Assembly: GCA_002763075.1 (NCBI GenBank)
Contig: PFDB01000002.1
Coordinates: 126,286 to 189,970 of the forward strand
Direction of reading: 5' to 3'
DNA from: Candidatus Pacearchaeota archaeon CG10_big_fil_rev_8_21_14_0_10_34_76
GTDB lineage: Archaea > Nanobdellota > Nanobdellia > Pacearchaeales > GW2011-AR1
Length of the DNA stretch: 63,685 nucleotides
Both the position numbers and the translations under genes were made by a program. Positions 30,500 through 40,035 of this stretch are shown here, piece by piece (the stretch's first letter is position 1; every line of letters starts with the position of its first letter). The notes below the pieces were generated by a model that saw nothing but the letters and a program-made list of their open reading frames with translations, had not been told where the DNA came from and did not search any database.

Positions 30500-31195
30500 A
30501 TGAATCTCATAATAGACCTACCAGAAAAGATGATATTAAGAGCATCTCTCAGCGAGAGTCTTGCTAACGCTTTCCGAAGAAGCATTGAGGAAGTACCAAC
30601 CTTAGCAGTTGATGAGGTAGAAATTTACAAGAATGATTCTGCATTGTATGATGAGTTTTTAGCACATAGAATTGGACTTATCCCTCTTAAGACAGATAAA
30701 AAAATGAATTCTAAGACTGAGATAAATCTGACCTTGAAAAAATCTGGGCCAGGAATTGTATATTCTGGAGATTTCAAGGGTTCCTCTGAAGTGATTTATC
30801 CCAATATTCCATTAACGCTACTTGAAAAAGGTCAAGAGGTTGAATTGATAGCTACTGCGAGATTGGGAAGAGCTATTGAACATGCCAAGTACATTCCAGG
30901 ATTAGCACATTATAGAAATTTATTTGAGGTCAAGATAGGAAATAAGAAAATAGATGAGATAATCAGCAATTCAAAGGGTTTTGTAAAAGAGAAAAAAGGC
31001 AATATGTGGATAGTCGACCTTAATGAATCAGAAGAAGAAGAGATTTCTAAAGCTGATAAAGACTCCATCAAGGAAAGTGAAGAGATGATATTTATAGTTG
31101 AGTCATTCGGACAATGGAAGGCAAAGGACATATTAATACATGCAATTGATGCTCTTAAAAATAATTTAGGCGAAGTGGACAAATCGCTTAAGTAG
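30500..31195 (+). CDS. rpoD: DNA-directed RNA polymerase subunit D (Rpb3/Rpb11-like)
   Basis: SLANAFRRSIEEVPTLAVDEVEIYKNDSALYDEFLAHRIGLIPL. Confidence 0.95.
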   Translation: MNLIIDLPEKMILRASLSESLANAFRRSIEEVPTLAVDEVEIYKNDSALYDEFLAHRIGLIPLKTDKKMNSKTEINLTLKKSGPGIVYSGDFKGSSEVIYPNIPLTLLEKGQEVELIATARLGRAIEHAKYIPGLAHYRNLFEVKIGNKKIDEIISNSKGFVKEKKGNMWIVDLNESEEEEISKADKDSIKESEEMIFIVESFGQWKAKDILIHAIDALKNNLGEVDKSLK

Positions 31196-31213
31196 GGAGA
31201 GACAGAGCACCGC

Positions 31214-31297
31214 GCGGGGATGCCGGAGCGGTCAAACGGGACACGTTAAGGCCGTGTTGGCTTAGTGCCTGCGAAGGTTCGAATCCTTCTCCCCGCA
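31214..31297 (+). tRNA. tRNA-Leu, anticodon reads AAG by stem alignment (loop TTAAGGC)
   Basis: GCGGGGA/TCCCCGC acceptor, T-arm identical to tRNA-Leu(CAA) at 20941; anticodon stem ACACG/CGTGT with 7-nt loop TTAAGGC. Confidence 0.85.
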
Positions 31298-31306
31298 TTG
31301 AAGAAA

Positions 31307-31675
31307 ATGATAAGCAAAACAAAATTAAGTAGGAGAATAGGAAACAAAACAAATCCTGAAGTAGTTGAGACTCTTATGCTTATCAAAAAGAATGACGTGT
31401 GGAACAATATATCAAGATATGTTTCTGGGCCAAGAAGAAAATACTCTTCGGTCAGCTTGAAAAAGATAGAAGAACAAAGTTCAGAGGGAGATACCATAAT
31501 AATAATTGGGAAGGTTTTGGGCAATGGCGCTCTCACAAAAAAAATAAGAATATGTGCAATGGGATTTTCAGAGTCTGCTAGAGAGAAGATAAAATTGTCC
31601 AAATCTGAGGCAGTGAGCCTATCTGAAGAGCTAAAAAAGAACAAGAAAGCAGAGGGAGTGAAGATAATAAGATGA
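31307..31675 (+). CDS. rpl18e: 50S ribosomal protein L18e (start MISKTKLSRR)
   Basis: WNNISRYVSGPRRKYSSVSLKKIE; VLGNGALTKKIRICAMGFSESAREKI. Confidence 0.9.
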   Translation: MISKTKLSRRIGNKTNPEVVETLMLIKKNDVWNNISRYVSGPRRKYSSVSLKKIEEQSSEGDTIIIIGKVLGNGALTKKIRICAMGFSESAREKIKLSKSEAVSLSEELKKNKKAEGVKIIR

Positions 31676-32073
31676 AACTAATAGTAATTGATGCTAAAGA
31701 TGCTGTGCTTGGTCGTTTGGCTAGTTTTGCAGCAAAGCAATCTCTTCTTGGTTACAATATAGTAATAGTTAATTGCGATGATGCAATAATCACTGGTAGA
31801 CCGAGCTCTGTTATTGGAGAGTATAAATTTAGTTTTACAAAGGGGGGAGCAAACCTTCAAGGACCTTATTTCCCAAGGCATCCTGAAAGAATAGTAAAAA
31901 GAACCATAAGAGGAATGTTGGCACATAGACAAGGAAGAGGGAGTGATGCTCTTAAAAGGATAATGTGTTATAATGGAACGCCAGAAGAGTTTAAAGAATC
32001 TAAAAAGATTCTTGCAGGCAAAGAAAAAAGAAGCAAAACAATTAAACTACGCGAATTGACGAGAGAACTATGA
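31672..32073 (+). CDS. rpl13: 50S ribosomal protein L13
   Basis: DAKDAVLGRLASFAAKQSLLGYNIVIVNCDDAIITGRPSSV; PERIVKRTIRGMLAHRQGRG. Confidence 0.95.
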   Translation: MKLIVIDAKDAVLGRLASFAAKQSLLGYNIVIVNCDDAIITGRPSSVIGEYKFSFTKGGANLQGPYFPRHPERIVKRTIRGMLAHRQGRGSDALKRIMCYNGTPEEFKESKKILAGKEKRSKTIKLRELTREL

Positions 32074-32477
32074 ACAAAAAGATGATGGTTGTTTCAGGAC
32101 AGAGAAAAAATGCCGTTGCTAAAGTAAGGATTCAAGATGGAACTGGAAAGATATTCTATAACATTCTTCCATATGAACAACTTGGAATGTTTCACAAATT
32201 GGCCTTAGATGAGCCGATTAAAATATGTGAGCAAACCCTTGGAAAATTTCCATTTGATATTGCAATAAAAACCTCTGGGGGTGGCAAGGAATCACAAGTA
32301 GAGGCTGCAAGACTTGGTATTGCTAAGGCTCTCGTGCAGTTTACTGGATCTATTGAACTCAAAAAAGCATTTTTATTATATGATAGAAATCTTCTTGTGG
32401 CAGATACTAGAAGAAAAGAGGCCTATAAGCCCGGAGATTCCAAAGCAAGGTCTAAGAGACAGACTTCTTATCGTTAG
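32070..32477 (+). CDS. rps9: 30S ribosomal protein S9
   Basis: VSGQRKNAVAKVRIQDGTGKI; SGGGKESQVEAARLGIAKALVQF; KPGDSKARSKRQTSYR. Confidence 0.95.
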   Translation: MNKKMMVVSGQRKNAVAKVRIQDGTGKIFYNILPYEQLGMFHKLALDEPIKICEQTLGKFPFDIAIKTSGGGKESQVEAARLGIAKALVQFTGSIELKKAFLLYDRNLLVADTRRKEAYKPGDSKARSKRQTSYR

Positions 32478-32536
32478 CTTAATTGTAGAACTGATAGTAA
32501 AGATACAATTATAAATTTAGGATTGATTTAATTCTA

Positions 32537-32866
32537 ATGAACAGCACAGGAAATTTACTGAGTGAAGTACTCAAAATTGATCCTTCTAATTACACTAGAT
32601 GTGTGGCTTATTATAATGGCAGAATAGGTGAAGGAACTGCATGGGAATATGAGGGAGGCGGAGAGAAATTTAGAATTGAGCTCACTCCTGAACAAGCTGT
32701 TTTTCTTGCAAGACTAACAGAAGAGACTTACGGAAATAATGACCTGAGTAGACATCCAGATCAATGGATGATAAATTCTCTTCCAGAACCTTTTGTTTTG
32801 AGGCAAGAACAAGAAATCAGGTTAACCTCTGCCTGCCAAGTTGCTCTTTATGATTTTATTGATTGA
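32537..32866 (+). CDS. Hypothetical protein
   Basis: 109-aa ORF, no family recognised. Confidence 0.55.
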   Translation: MNSTGNLLSEVLKIDPSNYTRCVAYYNGRIGEGTAWEYEGGGEKFRIELTPEQAVFLARLTEETYGNNDLSRHPDQWMINSLPEPFVLRQEQEIRLTSACQVALYDFID

Positions 32867-32876
32867 AAAACAAAAA

Positions 32877-33680
32877 CTATAAACTATCAAACGGATTTTG
32901 CACCTTCTTTATTTGATCTGAGGAAATATGGGTATAAATCTGCGTCGTGTTGAGTGATGAATGCCCTAATAATGCTTGAATCATTCTTATGTCTGTTCCT
33001 GCTTCCAATAGGTGTGTTGCAAAGCTGTGCCTTAGTGTATGGGGAGTTACCTTTTTACTTATCTCGCCCCTTTGGCTTGCTTTCTTCACAATTTTCTGGA
33101 TGTTTCTTGTAGTAAGCGGTTTTTCCTTTGAAAATACATAAAGGTTATTTCTTTTTTTAAGATAGTCTTGTATATCTTTGGCGAGATTTTCAGATATTAT
33201 AAATGCCCTGTCTTTAGAACCTTTTCCTTTTCTTACCCACCCTATTTTTTCATCTATATTTAAATCAGAAGTTTTTAGGTTGACAATTTCAGAAACCCTC
33301 AGACCAGATGAATAAAGCAATGAGAGTATGAGGCGGGATTTTTTTGTTTCTGTGGCCTCGATTATTCTTTTTACTTCTTCTTTTGTAAGAACTTCTGGAA
33401 GAGTCTTTGATTTTTTTGGGACTCTCACTGTGCTGAATTCCATTTTAAGAACTTCCATATAGAAAAATTTTAGGGCGGCTGCTGCAAGCATTATTGTATT
33501 TTTTGATTTGGTTTCAAAGAGTGTTGAGAGGTATTCTTTTGCATCTTCTTGTGTCAGTTGATCTTCAGATTTTTTTGAATGTATTAAGAACTTTTGAACG
33601 AAAAAAGAATAGTTCCTTACAGTCATCGGAGAAAATCCCCTCAGTTTTAACTCCATCTTTAGTTTTTCTACATATTCCAT
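32877..33680 (-). CDS. xerA: Tyrosine recombinase (XerA-like)
   Basis: LLYSSGLRVSEIVNLKTSDL; TPHTLRHSFATHLLEAGTDIRMIQALLGHSSLNTTQIYTHIS (R..HxxR..H..Y). Confidence 0.93.
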   Translation of the reverse strand: MEYVEKLKMELKLRGFSPMTVRNYSFFVQKFLIHSKKSEDQLTQEDAKEYLSTLFETKSKNTIMLAAAALKFFYMEVLKMEFSTVRVPKKSKTLPEVLTKEEVKRIIEATETKKSRLILSLLYSSGLRVSEIVNLKTSDLNIDEKIGWVRKGKGSKDRAFIISENLAKDIQDYLKKRNNLYVFSKEKPLTTRNIQKIVKKASQRGEISKKVTPHTLRHSFATHLLEAGTDIRMIQALLGHSSLNTTQIYTHISSDQIKKVQNPFDSL

Positions 33681-33737
33681 CTTTTTATTAAAACTGGAAG
33701 TTATTTAATCTTTTAAAGATTTGTGAGCTTACATTAT

Positions 33738-34190
33738 TTAGCAAGGTAGAATCTTTTTGGATTCTATTGCACACCCTCTAAGACTAATTATGACCTCCTG
33801 GGGATTTTCAATAGTTGTATAGGGTATTAGGTATGTTTTTGTCTCTCCTGGAGAGAGGATTAAGCATTCTTCAGAACAGCTCAGGTCACAAGTCCAAGAC
33901 TCTGAGAATTTTTCAAATACTATATTAACATCAAAATTTCTTAAAATATTGTTATCAGTAAGGTCTCTTGTAAGGGATAATTGTATTATATTGTTCTCTG
34001 GATCTAGACATGCGTTATTTATAGATAATTTTGGATTGATTGTGATTGATGTACAAAGGGCAGGAGATAGGGAGGCGTCTGTAAAACCAATTATTGCATT
34101 TCCAATTATTGCCAGAGATGCAAGAGAAGCTAGAATGAAGAAAATAACAGATACGATGCCTGAAACTCCCTTTTTATTTATTTTTTGCAT
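33738..34190 (-). CDS. Type IV pilin/archaellin-like secreted protein
   Basis: N-terminal KINKKGVSGIVSVIFFILASLASLAIIGNAI class III signal-like segment; cysteine-rich C-terminal part. Confidence 0.55.
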   Translation of the reverse strand: MQKINKKGVSGIVSVIFFILASLASLAIIGNAIIGFTDASLSPALCTSITINPKLSINNACLDPENNIIQLSLTRDLTDNNILRNFDVNIVFEKFSESWTCDLSCSEECLILSPGETKTYLIPYTTIENPQEVIISLRGCAIESKKILPC

Positions 34191-35302
34191 AGAGTTGTGC
34201 CCTCCGATTTATCAAGAATTAACTCTCCAATATTATTTCCTTCCTGATCTTTAAGAACAATTTCTTCTGAATTTGAAGGTATTGTAAATCTGAATACATC
34301 CAAGTCTAAAACTTCTCCAGATATAATATCTTCTCCATCATATTGAACATCTGTAAAAATAAAATCATTTATTGAATTGGTGTTTGTGTAACCCTCTTGA
34401 GAATTGACTTCTAATGTAAGTTCCTTATCAGTAGAAATATCTGTCTGAGAGCATCCTGTAATCAATGTAGGCTCTAGAATTAAATTTCCCTCAGGGTTTA
34501 ATTGACCTGTAACTAAAAAATATTTTTCTTCCTGACAAGGATTTTCATCTTCTACTACAAATCCAGTTAATGGGGATTTCTTTGATAGCTTTTTTGATAA
34601 TGAGTTTGATATTGCAGAAGTGCTAACCTTGTTGTAATCGTTTGTAGAAAGAGTGCGCATTACGCTATTTTCAGAGGGTCTAAGAAGATTTGAGAGAGAG
34701 CACCCTGCGAAGTCACATGAATCTTCGAGCCCATTAAAATCTGCACAGGTCGTTGCACAATTAACTGAGTTTTTAGGTGGCTTTTGATTGTTTAGGTATT
34801 CCTCAGCAAGATTTGATATTGCATGCCCTAATTCATGAGTTTGAACAGTCATAGAGTGCCTTGTATTGATGCTTATAAGAGAGTTATATGCTGAACTTCT
34901 AATTGTGTTGTCTTCTAAATTCTTTAAAGCGATTATTACATCATTTGGACAAGATCCTGCTGTAGAAAAAGTGGTTGCATCATCACATAAAACCGCTACA
35001 CCCTTGTAAATTCTGCATTCGGGGTCTGAGTCCACATAATAAATATTAAAATCTTTTTTTCTTTCATTAAATGGAGGAGTTTCTAGAAAAAATTCTGAAT
35101 ATTTAATCACGCTATCCTTGTTTCCAATATATACTATATTCACCTTCTCTGGGCCATTGTAAATCAAGGTATTGCATTTCTTTAATTGAGTGTTCAAATC
35201 CGGAGAAAGACCTGAGTCCTGAGGAATTGTAAGATATAATGAGAAAATTATTGATAATCCAAGAATGGCTGTTCCAGATATAAATAATAATCTTGATTTC
35301 AT
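34178..35302 (-). CDS. Membrane-anchored zinc metallopeptidase (M64-like)
   Basis: QTHELGHAISNLAEEYLN (HExxH followed by LA-E-EY as in IgA peptidase M64); start at MKSRLLFISG. Confidence 0.65.
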   Translation of the reverse strand: MKSRLLFISGTAILGLSIIFSLYLTIPQDSGLSPDLNTQLKKCNTLIYNGPEKVNIVYIGNKDSVIKYSEFFLETPPFNERKKDFNIYYVDSDPECRIYKGVAVLCDDATTFSTAGSCPNDVIIALKNLEDNTIRSSAYNSLISINTRHSMTVQTHELGHAISNLAEEYLNNQKPPKNSVNCATTCADFNGLEDSCDFAGCSLSNLLRPSENSVMRTLSTNDYNKVSTSAISNSLSKKLSKKSPLTGFVVEDENPCQEEKYFLVTGQLNPEGNLILEPTLITGCSQTDISTDKELTLEVNSQEGYTNTNSINDFIFTDVQYDGEDIISGEVLDLDVFRFTIPSNSEEIVLKDQEGNNIGELILDKSEGTTLCKK

Positions 35303-35464
35303 ATACTGATAAATATTAGATAACTTAAATACATTCTGATAATTCATAATATGCACGTATGTGTGGCCAGATGATTGCACAAATGGTCATATGCAAACAC
35401 TTAAATAAGATAGTTTTTTGATTTTTTTTAGTTAGAATGGGTACTACTTATTCTTTCAGATGAA

Positions 35465-35905
35465 ATGAGTATTAAGAAAAACGATAAAATAAAGGTAGAA
35501 TATGAAGGCAGACTAGAAGATGGAACTGTTTTTGATAGTTCTGAAAAGCATAATGGTCAACTTTTAGAGTTTACTGCTGGTGTTGGGGAAGTCATCAAGG
35601 GGTTTGATGATGCTGTTATTGGAATGGAAATAGATGAAGAAAAAGAGTTTACATTGAAACCTGAAGAGGCATATGGAGAAGCAAACGAAGAATTGAAGCA
35701 AGATATTCCTAAAGACATATTTAAGGGGCAAGAACCAAAACCTGGGATGGTAATTGTTCTTTCTAGCCCAGATGGAAAACAATTTCCAGTTAATATATTG
35801 AGTGTTAATGAAGAATCTATAACTGTTGATTTGAATCATCCTCTTGCAGGCAAAACTCTAATATTTAAGATAAAAATAAAGGAAATTCAGCAAAGTTCTG
35901 AATAG
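35465..35905 (+). CDS. FKBP-type peptidyl-prolyl isomerase (SlyD-like)
   Basis: YEGRLEDGTVFDSSEKH; GEVIKGFDDAVIGMEIDEEKEFTLKPEEAYG. Confidence 0.92.
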   Translation: MSIKKNDKIKVEYEGRLEDGTVFDSSEKHNGQLLEFTAGVGEVIKGFDDAVIGMEIDEEKEFTLKPEEAYGEANEELKQDIPKDIFKGQEPKPGMVIVLSSPDGKQFPVNILSVNEESITVDLNHPLAGKTLIFKIKIKEIQQSSE

Positions 35906-35973
35906 AGTGAACAACCTTATAACAAGGAATAGACATTACAAAGGTTTTTAATCGCTCACTAATTTAATTTAAA

Positions 35974-37575
35974 ATGAATAAAAATAAGAAAAATCAAAAC
36001 TTTTCATCTAAAAATAGACACGAAGTTAAATCGTGTACTCTGGATCAAATAGATAGAAATTCTATTGGAAACTTTTTAGAGGTCGAGTGTATAACAGATA
36101 GTGTTGGACAGACTTCTGGACCTACATTATTTTCAGTTAGTGATGGAACTGGGAGTTTTATGTTAAAGGGTTTTGCTAGTAAACCTGGAGAGAGGGCACA
36201 CGTAGAAATTAATGCAGAAGATTATATTTCAGCTAAAATAAAAATTAATGAATATAATAATTCATTAGAAGGAGAGATTATTTCTATTAAAAAGTTAAAT
36301 GATTCTGAAAAAAATATTCTCATCAAAAGGATGCAAGATCTTCTTAGAGAAAGATCTAAAGCAAGAGATGTTCAATTTATGATTAATAGTCCAATACTTG
36401 ACAAATTAAGAGAGAGTATGATGAAAGCTGCGACTGAGATTAAACTTGCAGTCATGCAAAACAGACCAATAATTGTTAGACATCATAATGATGCAGACGG
36501 ATATTCCGCAGGGTACTCCTTAGAAAAGGCCATAATTCCTTTGATTGAACAACAACATGGAGGAGGAAAGAGTGCATGGGAATTTTATACTCGGGCTCCT
36601 TGTGCAGCGCCGTTTTATGAAATAGATGATTCTATAAGAGACACTGCAAATTCTCTGAGAAATGTTGCAAAGTTTTCAAACAAAATGCCTCTTGTTGTAA
36701 TTGCAGATAATGGTTCAAGTTCAGAGGATTTGATGGGAATAAAACAAGGAAAAATTCATGGAATGGATTTCATTGTTATTGATCATCATTATTTTGATAA
36801 AGACGTTATATCTCAAGAAGTGTTAGTCCATATTAATCCTTTTCTCGTCGGTGAAGATGGACAAAAGTTTTCTGCTGGGATGTTGTGTGCAGAACTTGCA
36901 AGGATGATTTATCAAGTTGAAAACATTGAACAGATTGCTGCAATGGCAGGACTTGCAGATAGGATCGATTTATCTAATGAGGATGCTGTAAATCAATATG
37001 TAAAACTTGCAGAAGGCCAAGGATATTCCAAAAAACTTTTAAGTGAAATAGCGACGGTAATTGATTTTGTTTCTGCAAAATTGAGATTTATGGAGGCACG
37101 AGAGTATATCGAAACAGTTTTTGGAGAACCAAGAGAGCAGCAGAAGAAACTTGTTGGATTAATGGCTCCATATATTGGTGAACTTGATAGGAAAGGACTT
37201 GAGATGGCTAAATCTGGAGCAACTCTTGAAAAGCTTGGAAGAGTTACATTACAATTAGTTGAAGTAGATAAAACATTCCCTGGATTTGGATTCTTTCCTA
37301 AACCTGGGAGAGCTGTTGGGCTTGTACATGATTTTGTTCAGAAAGATAAAAATCTCGACGCTGTCGTAACTGTTGGGGTGATGAACACTGCAATAACTAT
37401 TAGAGCAACTGACAAGGCAGACTTTTCAGTTCATGAACTTATTAAGGAGATTAATAAAAAAGTAAAAGATGTTTTTGCTGAAGGTGGCGGACATAAGAAT
37501 GCTGGAAGCATTACATTCTTGCCGTCGAAGAAAGAAGAAGTTCTTAAGGTGTTGAGAGATTTTGTCAGGAAATAA
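35974..37575 (+). CDS. DHH-family phosphoesterase/RecJ-like nuclease with N-terminal OB-like domain
   Basis: IIVRHHNDADGYSAGYSLEKAI; VVIADNGSSSED; FIVIDHHYFDKD; EGGGHKNAGSITF. Confidence 0.88.
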   Translation: MNKNKKNQNFSSKNRHEVKSCTLDQIDRNSIGNFLEVECITDSVGQTSGPTLFSVSDGTGSFMLKGFASKPGERAHVEINAEDYISAKIKINEYNNSLEGEIISIKKLNDSEKNILIKRMQDLLRERSKARDVQFMINSPILDKLRESMMKAATEIKLAVMQNRPIIVRHHNDADGYSAGYSLEKAIIPLIEQQHGGGKSAWEFYTRAPCAAPFYEIDDSIRDTANSLRNVAKFSNKMPLVVIADNGSSSEDLMGIKQGKIHGMDFIVIDHHYFDKDVISQEVLVHINPFLVGEDGQKFSAGMLCAELARMIYQVENIEQIAAMAGLADRIDLSNEDAVNQYVKLAEGQGYSKKLLSEIATVIDFVSAKLRFMEAREYIETVFGEPREQQKKLVGLMAPYIGELDRKGLEMAKSGATLEKLGRVTLQLVEVDKTFPGFGFFPKPGRAVGLVHDFVQKDKNLDAVVTVGVMNTAITIRATDKADFSVHELIKEINKKVKDVFAEGGGHKNAGSITFLPSKKEEVLKVLRDFVRK

Positions 37576-37592
37576 ATTTGTAAGAGAACTGT

Positions 37593-37841
37593 TTATTCTT
37601 GAGTGTTGATGCTTTCTTCAAGAGCCCTTCCAATGATTCTGATTTCTTCAGGATCAAGAACCCCATTGTTATTTTGATCATAATATAACATGACTCTTTG
37701 ACCTTCTGGACCAAGTGCGTTGTTATACCTTGCCATATGCTCATGAATCCCATAAATAGAAATTCCTGTAGCAATTCCTGTAGCCCCAAGTACAATCAGC
37801 TTCCCACATAAACTTCCTCGAGGGGTTGGGTCTTTTCCCAT
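37593..37841 (-). CDS. Small protein with one TM segment and EF-hand-like loop
   Basis: MLYYDQNNNGVLDPEEIRIIGRAL (DxNxNGxLDxxE). Confidence 0.6.
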   Translation of the reverse strand: MGKDPTPRGSLCGKLIVLGATGIATGISIYGIHEHMARYNNALGPEGQRVMLYYDQNNNGVLDPEEIRIIGRALEESINTQE

Positions 37842-37926
37842 AATAAAATTGGGAAAAAAGATTATTTAAAGATTTATATAATCTTATTTTTGGATGGCTC
37901 TTAGAAGTAAGTTTACAGAAATTATG

Positions 37927-38286
37927 TTAGCGATTTAAAATATTTGAACCCGTATATCCTAAAGCATAACCCAATCCTAAAAAAATTGATGAGCCGACAA
38001 AACCAAGTCCTGCGCCAACTGCTCTTTCTCCGGTAATAAGGGCGTATTCCATTCCCGTTGGTCTTTGATGATACTTTTCCATTTCGCGTTCTGTATCAGA
38101 GGGGGTTGGGAATGTTATTCCTCCTGTAATTGCGCCTATAAATGGAAACCCGGTCATTAGTGCGTCGTCTAAATAAGTGTCAGTTATTGGAAGTCCTATT
38201 TCTGTGCTTATTCCCTTTGCAAATCCAAATGCAAGTGATACAGTATATGCTGTTCCTAGTCCAATTATTTTTTTTAAATTTCTCAT
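37927..38286 (-). CDS. Hypothetical membrane protein
   Basis: Gly-rich TM segments. Confidence 0.55.
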   Translation of the reverse strand: MRNLKKIIGLGTAYTVSLAFGFAKGISTEIGLPITDTYLDDALMTGFPFIGAITGGITFPTPSDTEREMEKYHQRPTGMEYALITGERAVGAGLGFVGSSIFLGLGYALGYTGSNILNR

Positions 38287-38519
38287 TTTCTTGTAACTAG
38301 ATAAAGTGCTCCTAATAAACTTGAGGTATATAATGCGCCTGCGAGAAGTTCTCTTGAATCAAGATTTTCTTTTTTGAAGGATGGTTCTTCTCCTCTGATA
38401 ATTGCGGTCGTTTCTTGGTATGCTTTGTGAAGTTCTGGTTTGAAATTATCTAGTTGGGAAACTCCTAAGGCAATTATGGATATTGCTAAAAGATTTCTTA
38501 TTGGTTTTCTTCTTGTCAT
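38283..38519 (-). CDS. Hypothetical membrane protein
   Basis: Overlaps start of downstream ORF (ATGA-type coupling), terminal TM segments. Confidence 0.5.
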   Translation of the reverse strand: MTRRKPIRNLLAISIIALGVSQLDNFKPELHKAYQETTAIIRGEEPSFKKENLDSRELLAGALYTSSLLGALYLVTRK

Positions 38520-38528
38520 GTTAGATGG

Positions 38529-38921
38529 TTAAGAATTTAAAGTGCTCGGATCTGAAGGGGAATATTCCGGAAAAATTATTTTCTTTAGGTATTCGGGAAG
38601 CCCTGACCCTTCTAGTATGTCTCTTATGTCTGGATTAGTCACCGGGTTTTTGGATTCCCAAGAATGTCCCTTTTGATGAAATTCATACCTTCCAACTAGT
38701 TCCCATTTTTCTCCCCTATCGTCTACGTCGTGTCTGATAACGTTTAATTCTTCCTCTGGACCGATGTAACAATTTCCCCTTGGTAAGTTCTTTAAGTCTC
38801 TTTTTTCATGACTGATGGTAAGAAAACAATTTGAAAACCCGTCCTCTCTTCTTTGAATAACAGTATACACTTTTCCTTCACTTGTGATTTCTCCAACGAA
38901 TTTTGTTTCAAGAGTTCCCAT
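38529..38921 (-). CDS. Hypothetical protein
   Basis: 130-aa ORF following a conserved promoter-like repeat (38943). Confidence 0.55.
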   Translation of the reverse strand: MGTLETKFVGEITSEGKVYTVIQRREDGFSNCFLTISHEKRDLKNLPRGNCYIGPEEELNVIRHDVDDRGEKWELVGRYEFHQKGHSWESKNPVTNPDIRDILEGSGLPEYLKKIIFPEYSPSDPSTLNS

Positions 38922-38942
38922 GAAAATTCTTAATTTTTGAAG

Positions 38943-38971
38943 TTTTTAAATTTATCTTAAAGCGAACTTAT
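38943..38971. repeat. Partial copy of the 71-bp dispersed repeat
   Basis: tttttaaatttatcttaaagcgaacttat; compare 40036 and 40820. Confidence 0.7.
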
Positions 38972-39007
38972 AGAAAGAGTTAAAAAGAGAAGAAAATAAG
39001 GATTTTT

Positions 39008-39358
39008 ATGACTGATACGAGATATACACCAGAGGGCTTGCCTAGAGTTACAAGAGCAACAATCGAAGAGTACATGAGAAACTATAAAAGAATACACGAT
39101 AGTCTCCAAGTTCCTTATAATGAAATTGCTATGGAAATGAGAAGTGAAATTGCTATGGAAATGAGAAGAGAAAATCCCGAAATAGCCGACTGGTTCGCAA
39201 AGTCTCTGAAAAAAACACCAGCAATGTCAAGAGAGGTATCAATGTCTATGGTTATAGGGGCTAGTATGTTATATGGTTTGCTAAAGGAACAAGCAGAGAA
39301 AAATCGTGATGAGGATGAAAAAGCGAGAGTATCTTTTGAAGGATATCAATTAGAGTAA
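39008..39358 (+). CDS. Hypothetical protein with 8-aa tandem duplication
   Basis: SEIAMEMR/NEIAMEMR repeat from a 24-bp tandem duplication. Confidence 0.55.
   Translation: MTDTRYTPEGLPRVTRATIEEYMRNYKRIHDSLQVPYNEIAMEMRSEIAMEMRRENPEIADWFAKSLKKTPAMSREVSMSMVIGASMLYGLLKEQAEKNRDEDEKARVSFEGYQLE
39122..39169 (+). repeat. 24-bp tandem duplication inside CDS
   Basis: gaaattgctatggaaatgagaagt / gaaattgctatggaaatgagaaga. Confidence 0.95.
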
Positions 39359-39406
39359 ATTCTTAGGTCTCTAAAACTTTAAATAGATTTGATTATTAAT
39401 TTTGAT

Positions 39407-39568
39407 ATGAAGATCATAAAAGAGAGGTCAAGAACCTATAAGGAACAGGCATATTACAAGTATAAAATAAATATCCCTGAGATGAAATTAGATGATGCAG
39501 GGTTTAAAGAAGGTGATGAATTAGAGTGTGTTGCTGAGAAAGGGAAAATTGTTTTGAAGAGGGCCTAA
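39407..39568 (+). CDS. AbrB/SpoVT-like swapped-hairpin small DNA-binding protein (53 aa; not in ORF list)
   Basis: MKIIKERSRTYKEQAYYKYKINIPEMKLDDAGFKEGDELECVAEKGKIVLKRA*. Confidence 0.65.
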   Translation: MKIIKERSRTYKEQAYYKYKINIPEMKLDDAGFKEGDELECVAEKGKIVLKRA

Positions 39569-40014
39569 ACAAGTGATCTTAAATCTCTTGGAACGGAGGA
39601 GGGCACTTTTTCTTCGTATTCCGGCTTGCGATAGAGGCCTCTAGGAATACGTAAGCTTTCGAGAACGCGATGATCTCCTGGGAATTCTATCGGCCAAAAA
39701 TCCAAATATCCGAGACAAGATAGTTCGCCTTCTGAAATTCTGAAAGTTTTTTCAGCAAAATCTGAAATAATCTTGGCTTCTTCTGTCGATTTGTGTATTC
39801 CTGGAGTAGAGTAGAAATCATTTAAATGCCTATAAACTCTAGAGAGTATTCGCATTCCAATTAATTCATCGCGTGAAAAAGATTCATTGAATTTTTCAAT
39901 TTTCTTTCTTTCATCTCTATTGCACTCAATCCATCCTTGTTCCCAAGGTTTTTGTGGATTACTCACAAGTCTATGAAAGACAGGTTTTTTGAATGGTTTT
40001 TGATAGGGTATCAT
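39565..40014 (-). CDS. Hypothetical protein
   Basis: 149-aa ORF. Confidence 0.5.
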   Translation of the reverse strand: MIPYQKPFKKPVFHRLVSNPQKPWEQGWIECNRDERKKIEKFNESFSRDELIGMRILSRVYRHLNDFYSTPGIHKSTEEAKIISDFAEKTFRISEGELSCLGYLDFWPIEFPGDHRVLESLRIPRGLYRKPEYEEKVPSSVPRDLRSLV

Positions 40015-40035
40015 AATTGGTGATAGAGGGGGACA

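Noticed and set aside
31246-31644. 132-aa minus-strand ORF
   Set aside because: Shadow of tRNA-Leu and L18e
32877-33680. XerA-like gene as integrase of a mobile element
   Set aside because: Sequence resembles chromosomal XerA; no flanking att repeats found by eye, so not called mobile
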